Part shown: positions 53,377 through 61,921 of the stretch, one piece after another
Numbering within the stretch: position 1 is the first letter of the stretch
Layout: every line of letters begins with the position of its first letter
Assembly (NCBI RefSeq): GCF_900110705.1
Contig: NZ_FOEJ01000001.1
Coordinates: 813,501-877,500, forward strand
Source of the DNA: Loktanella sp. DSM 29012
GTDB lineage: Bacteria > Pseudomonadota > Alphaproteobacteria > Rhodobacterales > Rhodobacteraceae
DNA length: 64,000 nt
Direction: 5' to 3'
Notes under the pieces: generated by a model
Databases searched by the model: none
Seen by the model: only the letters and a program-made list of their open reading frames with translations
Told to the model about the DNA's origin: nothing
Program-made: the position numbers and the translations under genes

Positions 53377-54531
53377 ATGGATAATATTGCAGGTAAAAAA
53401 TCAGGTCTGACCATCGCGGTGAACATCACGGTGTTCCTGCTGGTCCTGATCTGGCTGATCCCGACCGTCGGTCTGTTCGTTTCGTCCTTTCGTGATCGCG
53501 ATGCGATTTCATCGTCGGGCTGGTGGCTGGCGCCGTTTTCCACGGAACAGACGTTCCGCGGGCGGGGTGACGTGGAATCCGTATCGCAGGATGGCGCGCT
53601 GTTCGTTTTGTCGGGCAATGTGTTTCAGGACCCCGAAATCGCGCCCGCATTTCCCAACGGTGAAGGCGACATCGTGGCGTTCGGTGATTCAGGCCGCGCG
53701 CCGGGTGAGTACCCCGCAGGCGAGGTTGCTGATCTGGGCGACGGCGAAACACTGATCGTCGAGGCCAACGGCGACTATCTCTACACCGTCCCCGAGGACC
53801 CCGGAAACCGGGGGCCGCGCTACTATGTGGTGGCCTCGACGCCGCCCAACTTTACCCTCGACAATTACCGCACGGTGTTGAGCGCGGGCGGCATGGGACA
53901 GGCGTTCATCAACACGCTGACCGTGACCATCCCCACCACGATCATTCCGATCCTGATGGCGGCCTTTGCGGCCTATGCCCTGGCCTGGATGGATTTCAGG
54001 GGTCGGGCGTTCCTGATCGCGGCGATCATCGGCCTGCTGGTCGTGCCGTTGCAGCTGGCACTCGTGCCGATGTTGCAGCTGCATTACAATCTGGGGATCG
54101 GGCAATCGTTCCTGGGAATCTGGCTGGCCCACTCGGCCTTTGGTCAACCGTTGGCGGTGTATCTGCTGCGCAACTACATGATCGGTCTGCCGCGCGACAT
54201 CATCGAGAGTGCGCGTGTGGACGGCGGCACGGATTTCCAGATCTTCATGAAGATCATCCTGCCCTTGTCGTTCCCGGCACTGGCGGCATTCGCGATTTTC
54301 CAGTTCCTGTGGACATGGAATGACCTGCTGATCGCCAAGGTGTTCCTGCCCAGTTCCGAAGAAGCCAAGGTGATGACCGTCAAGATCGCCGACGACCTGC
54401 TGGGATCGCGCGGCGGTGACTGGGGCATCCTTGCCGCTGCGGCCTTTGTTTCGATCTCGATCCCGCTCTTGGTGTTCTTCACCCTGCAACGCTACCTCGT
54501 CCGCGGCCTGTTGGCCGGTTCCGTGAAATAA
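53377..54531 (+). CDS. aglG: Alpha-glucoside ABC transporter, permease AglG
   Basis: Second membrane subunit. The 384-residue protein is longer than most carbohydrate permeases because a periplasmic insert of roughly 110 residues (about 35-150, from GWWLAPFSTEQTFRG to PNFTLDNYRTVL) separates the first helix from the rest, as is usual in AglG-type proteins. The EAA loop is PRDIIESARVDGGTDFQIFMKIILP near residue 270. It starts 10 bp after aglF and ends 11 bp before aglK. Confidence 0.93.
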   Translation: MDNIAGKKSGLTIAVNITVFLLVLIWLIPTVGLFVSSFRDRDAISSSGWWLAPFSTEQTFRGRGDVESVSQDGALFVLSGNVFQDPEIAPAFPNGEGDIVAFGDSGRAPGEYPAGEVADLGDGETLIVEANGDYLYTVPEDPGNRGPRYYVVASTPPNFTLDNYRTVLSAGGMGQAFINTLTVTIPTTIIPILMAAFAAYALAWMDFRGRAFLIAAIIGLLVVPLQLALVPMLQLHYNLGIGQSFLGIWLAHSAFGQPLAVYLLRNYMIGLPRDIIESARVDGGTDFQIFMKIILPLSFPALAAFAIFQFLWTWNDLLIAKVFLPSSEEAKVMTVKIADDLLGSRGGDWGILAAAAFVSISIPLLVFFTLQRYLVRGLLAGSVK

Positions 54532-54542
54532 GGAGACCTGTC

Positions 54543-55634
54543 ATGGCAACTCTCAAACTGACCGACGTCGCCAAGACCTATGGTGGAACCGTCGACGTTC
54601 TGAAAAACATCAATCTCGACATCAAAAAGGGCGAGTTGATCGTTTTCGTCGGACCCTCTGGCTGCGGGAAATCCACGCTGCTGCGGATGATCGCCGGTCT
54701 GGAAAAGATTACGGGTGGTGAATTGCAGATCGACGGGCAGGTGGTGAACGACGTGCCACCCGCCCAGCGTGGCATCGCGATGGTGTTCCAATCCTACGCG
54801 CTGTACCCGCATATGACGGTGCGCGACAACATGACCTTTGCGCTGAAACTCGCGAAAAAGTCCAAGGCCGAAATCGATGCGGCCGTGTCCAAGGCCGCCA
54901 AGATCCTGCAGCTGGAGCCCTATCTTGATCGTCTGCCCAAGGCCTTGTCGGGTGGTCAGCGCCAGCGCGTCGCCATCGGGCGGTCCATCGTGCGCGACCC
55001 CAAGGTCTATCTGTTCGACGAGCCACTGTCGAACCTCGATGCAGCCTTGCGGGTCGCTACCCGGATCGAAATTGCGCAGCTCAAGGAATCGATGCCTGAC
55101 AGCACGATGATCTATGTGACGCACGATCAGGTGGAGGCGATGACGCTGGCCAGCCGCATCGTGGTTCTGGCGAACAAGGGGATCGCGCAGGTCGGCACGC
55201 CGCTGGAACTGTATGAACGGCCCGAAAACGAGTTTGTCGCGCAATTCATCGGCTCGCCGGCGATGAACCTGTTGTCGGGTGAGATCGTCGAGACTGGCGA
55301 ACAGACCCGCGTGAAACTGGACGGCGGTGGCACCGTACTGGCCGCCGTGCCGACGCAGGCCGCCGACAAGGGCCTGAAAGTCAATGTGGGCGTCCGGCCA
55401 GAGGACCTGTATGAGGCGCAAGGCGGCGATTATATCTTCGACGCCAAGGTGAATATCACCGAAGCCCTGGGCGAGGTGACGCTGCTGTATTTCGAACCGC
55501 AGGGCGATCAGGATGCGCTGATCGGCAAGCTGCCGGGCATTCACGGCGATCTGCGCGGCAAGCCGGTCAAGATGACGGCCAAGCCCGAAAAGGTGCAGAT
55601 TTTCCACAACGGTCATTCGCTGCACTACCGCTGA
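54543..55634 (+). CDS. aglK: Alpha-glucoside ABC transporter, ATP-binding protein AglK
   Basis: ATPase of the importer. In the 363-residue protein Walker A is GPSGCGKST near residue 37, the signature is [16 protein letters not shown] near 135, Walker B is [13 protein letters not shown] near 155, followed by the H-loop VTHDQ. The C-terminal third holds the OB/TOBE regulatory domain of MalK-like proteins ([16 protein letters not shown]). In many rhizobia aglA lies between aglG and aglK; here it does not. A strong hairpin terminator follows. Confidence 0.94.
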   Translation: MATLKLTDVAKTYGGTVDVLKNINLDIKKGELIVFVGPSGCGKSTLLRMIAGLEKITGGELQIDGQVVNDVPPAQRGIAMVFQSYALYPHMTVRDNMTFALKLAKKSKAEIDAAVSKAAKILQLEPYLDRLPKALSGGQRQRVAIGRSIVRDPKVYLFDEPLSNLDAALRVATRIEIAQLKESMPDSTMIYVTHDQVEAMTLASRIVVLANKGIAQVGTPLELYERPENEFVAQFIGSPAMNLLSGEIVETGEQTRVKLDGGGTVLAAVPTQAADKGLKVNVGVRPEDLYEAQGGDYIFDAKVNITEALGEVTLLYFEPQGDQDALIGKLPGIHGDLRGKPVKMTAKPEKVQIFHNGHSLHYR

Positions 55635-55656
55635 TCCAGCGGCCACACTTTGCATC

Positions 55657-55681
55657 GGCGCGCCACATCGGCGCGCCTTTT
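55657..55681 (+). terminator. Terminator after aglK
   Basis: GGCGCGCC (55657-55664) and a second GGCGCGCC (55670-55677) form an 8-bp stem with loop ACATC, followed by TTTT and TGC. It ends the agl operon 22 bp after the aglK stop. Confidence 0.75.
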
Positions 55682-55737
55682 GCGTTACATGGGGCGCGAT
55701 TTGGGGCATGGTCCGGCCAAAGACCCAAGGAAACACC

Positions 55738-56169
55738 ATGCCAACCATTCTGATCCTGAACGGCCCGAACCTGAACCTGTTGGGCCAGCGCCAGCCCGAA
55801 ATCTATGGGGCCGATACGCTGGATGACGTGGCCGACCAGTGCCGCGCGGTCGTGGGTGACGCCGCAGAGCTGCGGTTCGCACAGTCCAACCACGAAGGCG
55901 CGCTGGTCGATCTGATCCAGGAGGCACGTGGCACCACGGATGCCATCGTCATCAATCCGGGGGCCTATTCGCATACCTCGGTCGCGATCCTGGATGCGCT
56001 GAACGCCTATGACGGCGCAGTGATCGAGGTGCATATCTCGAACATCCACAAGCGCGAGGCGTTTCGTCATCATTCCTATGTCTCTGGTCGCGCCGATGCG
56101 GTCATCGCTGGACTGGGGGTTGAGGGATACGCCGCAGCGCTGCGGCGTTTGATGCAACTTTTGTCCTGA
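55738..56169 (+). CDS. aroQ: 3-Dehydroquinate dehydratase, type II
   Basis: Dehydrates 3-dehydroquinate to 3-dehydroshikimate in the shikimate pathway. The 143-residue protein opens [22 protein letters not shown] with the catalytic Tyr, then [13 protein letters not shown] and [20 protein letters not shown] with the active-site His. Start at 55738 with AAGGAAACACC upstream, 103 bp after aglK and past a terminator, so it should have its own promoter. A perfect 20-bp palindrome lies inside its 3' end (56129-56148). Confidence 0.97.
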   Translation: MPTILILNGPNLNLLGQRQPEIYGADTLDDVADQCRAVVGDAAELRFAQSNHEGALVDLIQEARGTTDAIVINPGAYSHTSVAILDALNAYDGAVIEVHISNIHKREAFRHHSYVSGRADAVIAGLGVEGYAAALRRLMQLLS

Positions 56170-56225
56170 CAGTTTCATTCCACCGCCGATGCCTTAGGTG
56201 AGGGGCAGACGCGAAGGAATGGATC

Positions 56226-57791
56226 ATGGACTACGATATTTTTGTTATCGGCGGCGGCATCAACGGTGCGGGCATTGCGCGGGATGCGTCCGGGCGCGGG
56301 TTGCGCACGGGGCTGGCGGAAATGAACGATCTGGCCTCTGCTACGTCCAGCGCCTCGACCAAGCTGTTTCACGGCGGCCTCCGCTATCTGGAGTATTTCG
56401 AGATCAATCTGGTGCGTCATGCGCTGGCGGAACGCGAAACGCTGCTGCGCGCGATGCCGCATATTTCCTGGCCGATGCGGTTCGTGCTGCCCTACGCGCC
56501 CGAAATGCGGTTCGAGGGTGAGACGCCGACGTCGAAAATACTGAACGTCGTGATGCCCTGGATGAAGGGCCGTCGCCCGATGTGGCTGATCCGGCTGGGC
56601 CTGTTCTTGTACGACAACCTTGGCGGTCGCACGATTCTGCCGGGGACAAAAACGCTGGACCTGACCACCGGACCAGAGGGTGCCCCGCTGGAGGATCGGT
56701 TCAAGGTCGCCTACGAGTATTCGGATTGCTGGATCGAGGACAGCCGGTTGGTTGTGTTGAACGCCCGTGACGCCGAGGCGCGTGGCGCGGATATCATGAC
56801 GCGCACCCGTGTGCTGGCCGCCCACCGGACGGGCGATCACTGGACCATTGATCTGGACGGCCCGGATGGCGCGCGCAGCGTCACCGCGGGGGCGCTGGTC
56901 AACGCAGGCGGCCCTTGGGTCGGCAACATCATCCACGATACCGTCCACGTCGACAGCACCGAGGGCGTGCGTCTGGTGCGCGGCAGCCATATCGTGACCC
57001 GCCGCCTGTTTGATCACGACAAGGCGTATTTCTTTCAGGGTGAGGACGGGCGCATCATTTTCGCCATCCCCTACGAGACCGATTTCACGCTGATCGGAAC
57101 GACGGACGCGGCCCACGAAAACCCCGACGAAAAACCGGTCTGCACCCCCGAAGAGGCGCAGTATCTGGTCGATTTCGCCAATGGTTATTTCAAGGACGAC
57201 ATCAGCACCGACGATATCGTCTGGACCTATTCCGGTGTGCGGCCCCTCTATGACGACGGGGTCAAATCCGCGACGGCCGCGACCCGCGATTACGTGCTCA
57301 AGGTCGAGGCTGACGGCGGCGCGCCGATCCTGAACATTTTTGGCGGCAAGATCACGACCTATCGCAAACTGGCCGAGAATGCGATGGACAAGCTGGCCCC
57401 ATACTTTGACGATCTGCCGCCGAAATGGTCGGCGGGTGTGGCCATGCCCGGTGGCGATTTCCCGGTCGAGGACGTGGCCGGTATGATCACAGGCTTGCAG
57501 TCCGACTATCCGTTCCTGACACCCTATTGGGCAGGCCGTCTGATCCGCGCCTATGGCACCGAGGCGCGCGATATTCTGGGCGATGCGAAAACGGTCAGGG
57601 ACCTTGGCCCCGATTTTGGCGCGACCCTGACCGGGGCAGAGGTGCGTTGGCTGATGACCCGCGAATTCGCGCGCACGGCAGAGGACGTGGTTTGGCGACG
57701 CACGAAACTGGGTCTGCGTCTGGATGCAGATCAGATTGCGGCCTTGGATCGCTGGATGTCAGATGCGGACTTTTCCACCCTCGCCAAATAG
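56226..57791 (+). CDS. glpD: Aerobic glycerol-3-phosphate dehydrogenase
   Basis: FAD membrane-associated enzyme oxidising glycerol 3-phosphate to dihydroxyacetone phosphate and passing electrons to quinone. The 521-residue protein has the dinucleotide motif IGGGINGAGIARDASGRG at residues 7-24, SSASTKLFHGGLRYLEYFE near 40, the GIR-type segment TYSGVRPLYDD near 335 and the C-terminal GlpD domain. An AAGGAATGG site precedes the ATG. It is followed 36 bp later by glpK, together forming a glycerol catabolic pair. Confidence 0.95.
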   Translation: MDYDIFVIGGGINGAGIARDASGRGLRTGLAEMNDLASATSSASTKLFHGGLRYLEYFEINLVRHALAERETLLRAMPHISWPMRFVLPYAPEMRFEGETPTSKILNVVMPWMKGRRPMWLIRLGLFLYDNLGGRTILPGTKTLDLTTGPEGAPLEDRFKVAYEYSDCWIEDSRLVVLNARDAEARGADIMTRTRVLAAHRTGDHWTIDLDGPDGARSVTAGALVNAGGPWVGNIIHDTVHVDSTEGVRLVRGSHIVTRRLFDHDKAYFFQGEDGRIIFAIPYETDFTLIGTTDAAHENPDEKPVCTPEEAQYLVDFANGYFKDDISTDDIVWTYSGVRPLYDDGVKSATAATRDYVLKVEADGGAPILNIFGGKITTYRKLAENAMDKLAPYFDDLPPKWSAGVAMPGGDFPVEDVAGMITGLQSDYPFLTPYWAGRLIRAYGTEARDILGDAKTVRDLGPDFGATLTGAEVRWLMTREFARTAEDVVWRRTKLGLRLDADQIAALDRWMSDADFSTLAK

Positions 57792-57827
57792 GCGATGATG
57801 CACATCCGGCGTCAGGGAGGAACCGAC

Positions 57828-59321
57828 ATGAGCAAACATATTCTGGCCATTGATCAGGGCACTACGTCATCGCGGGCGATCCTGTTCGACGCAGAGATGG
57901 TACCCGTGGCGACGGCCCAAGAGGAATTTCCCCAGCATTTTCCGCAGTCGGGTTGGGTCGAACACGATCCGGCGGATCTGTGGACCTCGACGGCCGCGAC
58001 CTGTCGGTCCGTGATCGAACGCGCAGGTCTGCGCGTCGGCGACATTGCCGCCATCGGCATCACAAACCAGCGCGAAACGACCGTGGTCTGGGACAAGACC
58101 ACGGGCGAGGCGATCCACAATGCGATCGTCTGGCAGGACCGCCGCACCACCGCGATCTGCCGCGATCTGGCGGGTCACGCCGACACGGTGACGGCCAAGA
58201 CAGGCCTGTTGCTTGACCCGTATTTTTCAGGGACCAAGCTGAAGTGGATCCTGGACAACGTCGAAGGGGCCCGCGAACGCGCCCGCAACGGAGAGTTGCT
58301 GTTCGGTACCGTCGATAGCTGGCTGATCTGGAAACTGACGGGTGGTGCGTCGCATGTGACCGACGCCACGAACGCCTGCCGCACGATGCTCTATGACATT
58401 CACAACGGACGCTGGTCCTCGACCATTTGCGATCTGCTGGACATCCCGCAGCAGATGCTGCCGCAGGTGATGGATTGCGCCGCTGATTTCGGTGTCACGC
58501 GCCCCGATCTGTTCGGTGCTGAAATTCCGATTCTGGGTGTGGCGGGGGACCAGCAGGCGGCGACGCTGGGGCAGGCCTGTTTCCAGCCCGGTATGTTGAA
58601 ATCCACCTACGGCACCGGGTGTTTCGCGCTGCTGAACACGGGCGATACGCCCGTCGCCAGCACCTCGCGGCTGTTGACGACCATCGCGTACCAACTGGAC
58701 GGCAAACCCACCTACGCGCTGGAGGGGTCTATTTTCATCGCGGGGGCCGTGGTGCAATGGCTGCGCGACGGGCTGAAGCTGATCCGCGAGGCAAAGGAAA
58801 CACAGCCCCTCGCCGAAGCATCGGACCCCGCGCAGGACGTGGTCCTGGTCCCGGCCTTTACGGGGCTTGGCGCACCCTATTGGAACGCCGATTGCCGGGG
58901 TGCGATTTTCGGTATGTCGCGCAACACCGGACCCGAGGAATTTGCGCGTGCCGCGCTGGAATCCGTGGGCTACCAGACGCGTGACCTGCTGGACGCGATG
59001 CGCGCCGACTGGCAGGGGCAGGCGGGTGATGCCGCGCTGCGCGTCGACGGCGGCATGAGCGCGTCCGACTACGCCATGCAGTTCCTGTCGGACATCATCG
59101 GTGCGCGTGTTGACCGTCCGAAGGTGTTGGAAACGACCGCGATGGGGGCGGCCTGGCTGGCAGGCTACCGCGCGGGGCTGTATCCCGATCAGGACGGCTT
59201 TGCCGCGACATGGGCGCTGGACCGGACGTTCGATCCGCAGATGGACCCGGACAAGCGGGCGGAGAAATATGGCCGTTGGCAGCGGGCCGTGCAGGCGACG
59301 CTGACCTATACCGGCGACTGA
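57828..59321 (+). CDS. glpK: Glycerol kinase
   Basis: Phosphorylates glycerol to glycerol 3-phosphate. The 497-residue FGGY-family protein opens [19 protein letters not shown], with [13 protein letters not shown] (substrate Arg-Glu) near residue 80, the [14 protein letters not shown] block near 160, [16 protein letters not shown] near 350 and [16 protein letters not shown] near 410. The ATG at 57828 with GGGAGGAACC upstream is the start. No glycerol facilitator or GlpR repressor is in the window. The 3' end overlaps the convergent DMT gene by 16 bp. Confidence 0.96.
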   Translation: MSKHILAIDQGTTSSRAILFDAEMVPVATAQEEFPQHFPQSGWVEHDPADLWTSTAATCRSVIERAGLRVGDIAAIGITNQRETTVVWDKTTGEAIHNAIVWQDRRTTAICRDLAGHADTVTAKTGLLLDPYFSGTKLKWILDNVEGARERARNGELLFGTVDSWLIWKLTGGASHVTDATNACRTMLYDIHNGRWSSTICDLLDIPQQMLPQVMDCAADFGVTRPDLFGAEIPILGVAGDQQAATLGQACFQPGMLKSTYGTGCFALLNTGDTPVASTSRLLTTIAYQLDGKPTYALEGSIFIAGAVVQWLRDGLKLIREAKETQPLAEASDPAQDVVLVPAFTGLGAPYWNADCRGAIFGMSRNTGPEEFARAALESVGYQTRDLLDAMRADWQGQAGDAALRVDGGMSASDYAMQFLSDIIGARVDRPKVLETTAMGAAWLAGYRAGLYPDQDGFAATWALDRTFDPQMDPDKRAEKYGRWQRAVQATLTYTGD

Positions 59322-59752
59322 GCGGCCTTCACCTTGGGTGCGCGGCTCACCCACATCCCGGCGAGGATCAGCGCCACCCCGATCGTGCGCGCCAGCGGTG
59401 ACCCCGGCGCGCCCGTGATCAGGTCGATCACCACGCCCGACACCATCTGGCCTGCGATGATCAGCAGGGCGGTCTGCGCCGCCCCGATCCGCGTGACCAG
59501 CCAGCTAGAGGCCGCGATGAACACGACGCCGCCCGTGCCGCCCAGCCAGGCCCACCACGGGACCTGGGTCACCTGGGCATCGCGCAACCCGCCAAAGATC
59601 AACGCGGCAATGGTCAGGGCGACAGCACCCACGATGTGATTCCAGAACGACGATTCCAGCGCCGAGGTATTGAGGCTGAGACGCCCGTTGATCTGGCGGC
59701 TGAGGATCACCAGAACACCGGCGGCAAAGGCCACGAGGACGGGCAGGATCAT
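59306..59752 (-). CDS. Half-size DMT/DUF606-type permease, second of a pair
   Basis: A 148-residue membrane protein with about five helices ([84 protein letters not shown]) of the DMT/DUF606 (YdcZ) family. The ATG at 59752 overlaps the stop of the similar gene upstream (ATGA). The two proteins share the QMVxxxV/L-LI and terminal ALILAG/ALIVTG patterns, so they look like an inverted or tandem pair forming one transporter. The substrate is unknown. Confidence 0.85.
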   Translation of the reverse strand: MILPVLVAFAAGVLVILSRQINGRLSLNTSALESSFWNHIVGAVALTIAALIFGGLRDAQVTQVPWWAWLGGTGGVVFIAASSWLVTRIGAAQTALLIIAGQMVSGVVIDLITGAPGSPLARTIGVALILAGMWVSRAPKVKAAQSPV

Positions 59753-60219
59753 GCGGCACCCCCGAGAAATATCAGAACCAGCGATCCGGTCACGATCAGC
59801 GCGAGTGCGGCCATGTCCCGCGCGCTTGGCATCCGTTGCCGCAGACCGAATAACCCGCGTGCGTCTGCGATCAGACTGAACACCATCTGTCCCGCGAGCC
59901 CGATCGCCAACGTCCCGGACAGCGCCAGCGGCGTGTTCAAGGCATAGGACGTGGCCATCACGGTGACGGCCCCCGACAAACCACCCGCATAGGACCACAG
60001 CGGCGGGCGCACCCTGCTTGTGCGGCCGGGACGCAGGATCGCCAGCGCGATCAGGGCCGCCACCGTGCCCGTGGCGTGTGGCACCCAACTGGAAAACAGC
60101 AATGACCCGTACTGCGCCAGCGTGCCGTTGAACAGCACCATCAGTGACAACAGCCCGCCCGCGCCGAAGGCTGCGAGAAAGGCAAGCGGATGGGTCGGGG
60201 ATTGTGTTGGGTCTGTCAT
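59749..60219 (-). CDS. Half-size DMT/DUF606-type permease, first of a pair
   Basis: A 156-residue membrane protein with five helices (residues about 12-150), including LAFLAAFGAGGLLSLMVLFNG, SSWVPHATGTVAALIAL, GAVTVMATSYALNTPLAL, SGTLAIGLAGQMVFSLIAD and MAALALIVTGSLVLIFLGG. Same family as the gene after it, with which it is coupled by ATGA. Genes of this kind are usually fused or paired to form a full DMT permease; the cargo is unknown. The ATG at 60219 is preferred to a start 47 codons upstream that lacks family sequence. Divergent from rpsD. Confidence 0.83.
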   Translation of the reverse strand: MTDPTQSPTHPLAFLAAFGAGGLLSLMVLFNGTLAQYGSLLFSSWVPHATGTVAALIALAILRPGRTSRVRPPLWSYAGGLSGAVTVMATSYALNTPLALSGTLAIGLAGQMVFSLIADARGLFGLRQRMPSARDMAALALIVTGSLVLIFLGGAA

Positions 60220-60267
60220 GGGCGCAGATGTGACTCCGATGCCCTGCAGGCACAAGCCCGCATGGTG

Positions 60268-60296
60268 TTGACAGCGTCGCGCACATGACCTAAGCG
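60268..60296 (+). promoter_or_regulatory. Candidate promoter for rpsD
   Basis: A consensus TTGACA (60268-60273) is followed after 17 bp by TAAGCG (60291-60296). It lies 98 bp before the rpsD start and upstream of the divergent permease gene. The perfect -35 box makes this one of the better promoters in the window. Confidence 0.55.
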
Positions 60297-60393
60297 CCCC
60301 GGACACTGGTGTTGGTGGCCCTCGCAAGGGGATGCCTGTCGGGGGTAACCCAAAGGACAACGCCCTTCGTAACGCAAATGAAGGAGATCAGCC

Positions 60394-61014
60394 GTGACCA
60401 AACGCACGTCTGCCAAGTACAAGATCGACCGCCGCATGGGCGAAAACATCTGGGGCCGTCCCAAGTCCCCGGTCAACCGTCGTGAATATGGCCCTGGCCA
60501 GCATGGCCAGCGCCGCAAGGGCAAGGTTTCCGACTTTGGTCTGCAGTTGCGCGCCAAGCAGAAGCTGAAAGGCTACTACGGCGACCTGACCGAAAAGCAG
60601 TTCCGCCGCATCTACGGCGAAGCCGAGCGCGTCAAGGGCGACACCGGTGAAAACCTGATCGGCCTGCTGGAGCGTCGTCTGGACGCCGTCGTTTACCGCG
60701 CCAAGTTCGTGGCAACCGTTTTTGCCGCACGCCAGTTCGTGAACCACGGCCACGTCACCGTGAACGGCAAGCGCGTCAACATCCCGTCCTACCGCGTCAA
60801 GGAAGGCGACATCATCGCCGTTCGTGACAAGTCCAAGCAGCTGGAAATGGTGCTGGTCGCCGCCCAACTGCCAGAGCGTGACGTGCCCGACTACATGGAA
60901 GTCGACCATTCCAAGATGACCGCCACCTTTGTGCGGACCCCGACGCTGGGTGATGTCCCTTATCCGGTGACGATGGAACCGAACCTGGTCGTCGAATTCT
61001 ACGCCAAGAACTAA
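60394..61014 (+). CDS. rpsD: 30S ribosomal protein S4
   Basis: Primary 16S rRNA-binding protein and assembly initiator. The 206-residue protein has the long basic N-terminus ([20 protein letters not shown]) without the zinc-binding Cys set, and the S4 RNA-binding domain with [29 protein letters not shown] near residue 92. The start is GTG at 60394 with an AAGGAG site. It is alone, not in the alpha operon with rpoA, as in other alphaproteobacteria, so autoregulation would act on its own leader of up to about 90 nt. Confidence 0.98.
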   Translation: MTKRTSAKYKIDRRMGENIWGRPKSPVNRREYGPGQHGQRRKGKVSDFGLQLRAKQKLKGYYGDLTEKQFRRIYGEAERVKGDTGENLIGLLERRLDAVVYRAKFVATVFAARQFVNHGHVTVNGKRVNIPSYRVKEGDIIAVRDKSKQLEMVLVAAQLPERDVPDYMEVDHSKMTATFVRTPTLGDVPYPVTMEPNLVVEFYAKN

Positions 61015-61035
61015 TCGGTTCTGGCCCGCGATACG

Positions 61036-61063
61036 AAAGGCCGCCCCTTGGGGCGGCCTTTTG
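61036..61063 (+). terminator. Rho-independent terminator after rpsD
   Basis: AAAGGCCGCCCC (61036-61047) pairs with GGGGCGGCCTTTT (61050-61062) around TT, with a T-run on the descending arm. Strong hairpin 22 bp after the rpsD stop. Confidence 0.85.
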
Positions 61064-61171
61064 CGTTTATCGGTACGTCCTTTCGCGGTGCGCCATCAGC
61101 CTTTACATTGGACGGCCACCGTCAGCGCCCGTAAGGTCTCCCCGTTCAAAGACAAAAGGGATCGGTGTGAA

Positions 61172-61825
61172 GTGACGAAGCCGGACGTATTGAATACGGA
61201 CTTTATCTTGCGCGATGAGGCGGAGCTGCGGCAGTTATTCGCCCCAACGCATGATACCGCGATCAAGAAGTGTCTGAATTATCTGGACAAACACGCCCGC
61301 GCTTTCATTGAACGGTCGCCGTTCATCTGCATCGGCACACAGTCCAGTGACGGTGCGGCGGATGTTAGTCCGCGCGGCGACCCGCCCGGTTTCGTCAAGG
61401 TGCATGATGACCGAACGTTGCTGATCCCTGATCGTCCCGGCAATAACCGTCTTGATACTTTGACGAACATCATGACCAACGGTCATGTTGGCCTGCTTTT
61501 TATCGTGCCCGGTTTTGATGACACGCTTCGCGTCAATGGCACGGCAGTCATCACGCGGGACCCCGACCTTTTGGTGCATATGGCCGTGAATGATCGGACG
61601 CCAACAGTGGCGATCGCTATCAGCGTCGATGAGGTTTTCATTCATTGTGCCAAGGCGTTTCGGCGGTCAAAACTGTGGAGTCCCGATGCGCAGCAGGATC
61701 GAGGGGATGTTCCATCGTTGATGAATATTATCCTCGACCAGACTACGGGGGCACCAAAGGATCCAGAGCAACTGGCCAAGCTCGATGAAGACCTTGAGGC
61801 AGAGTATCGGCAGACGATGTACTGA
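61172..61825 (+). CDS. Pyridoxamine 5'-phosphate oxidase family (PPOX) FMN flavoprotein
   Basis: A protein of about 217 residues with the PPOX split-barrel fold: FICIGTQSSDGAADVSPRGDPPGFV near residue 52, LLIPDRPGNNRLDTLTNI near 85 and GLLFIVPGFDDTLRVNGTA near 108, as in the MSMEG_1061 subgroup of FMN- or F420-type flavoproteins. The substrate is unknown. Start is probably GTG at 61172 behind AAAGGGATCGG. The base composition is visibly less G+C-rich than the neighbours, with codons such as GAT, AAG and CTT more common, so it may have arrived by transfer. Confidence 0.85.
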   Translation: MTKPDVLNTDFILRDEAELRQLFAPTHDTAIKKCLNYLDKHARAFIERSPFICIGTQSSDGAADVSPRGDPPGFVKVHDDRTLLIPDRPGNNRLDTLTNIMTNGHVGLLFIVPGFDDTLRVNGTAVITRDPDLLVHMAVNDRTPTVAIAISVDEVFIHCAKAFRRSKLWSPDAQQDRGDVPSLMNIILDQTTGAPKDPEQLAKLDEDLEAEYRQTMY

Positions 61826-61885
61826 TGGCTGCGTTGCAAATCTTTGCTGGCGACTTACGCCAGTGTCTGATGACGACAACGTCTA

Positions 61886-61907
61886 GGACCGCCCCGTAGG
61901 GCGGCCC
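61886..61907. terminator. Hairpin between the PPOX and sugar dehydrogenase genes
   Basis: GGACCGCCC (61886-61894) and GGGCGGCCC (61899-61907) form a 9-bp stem with one mismatch and loop CGTA, between convergent genes. There is no T-run on either side, so the terminator call is weak. Confidence 0.4.
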
Positions 61908-61921
61908 GAGAGTCGTTCGAT

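Noticed and set aside
54492-55748. A 418-codon minus-strand frame antisense to aglK
   Set aside because: Shadow of aglK, which carries intact Walker A, signature and Walker B motifs.
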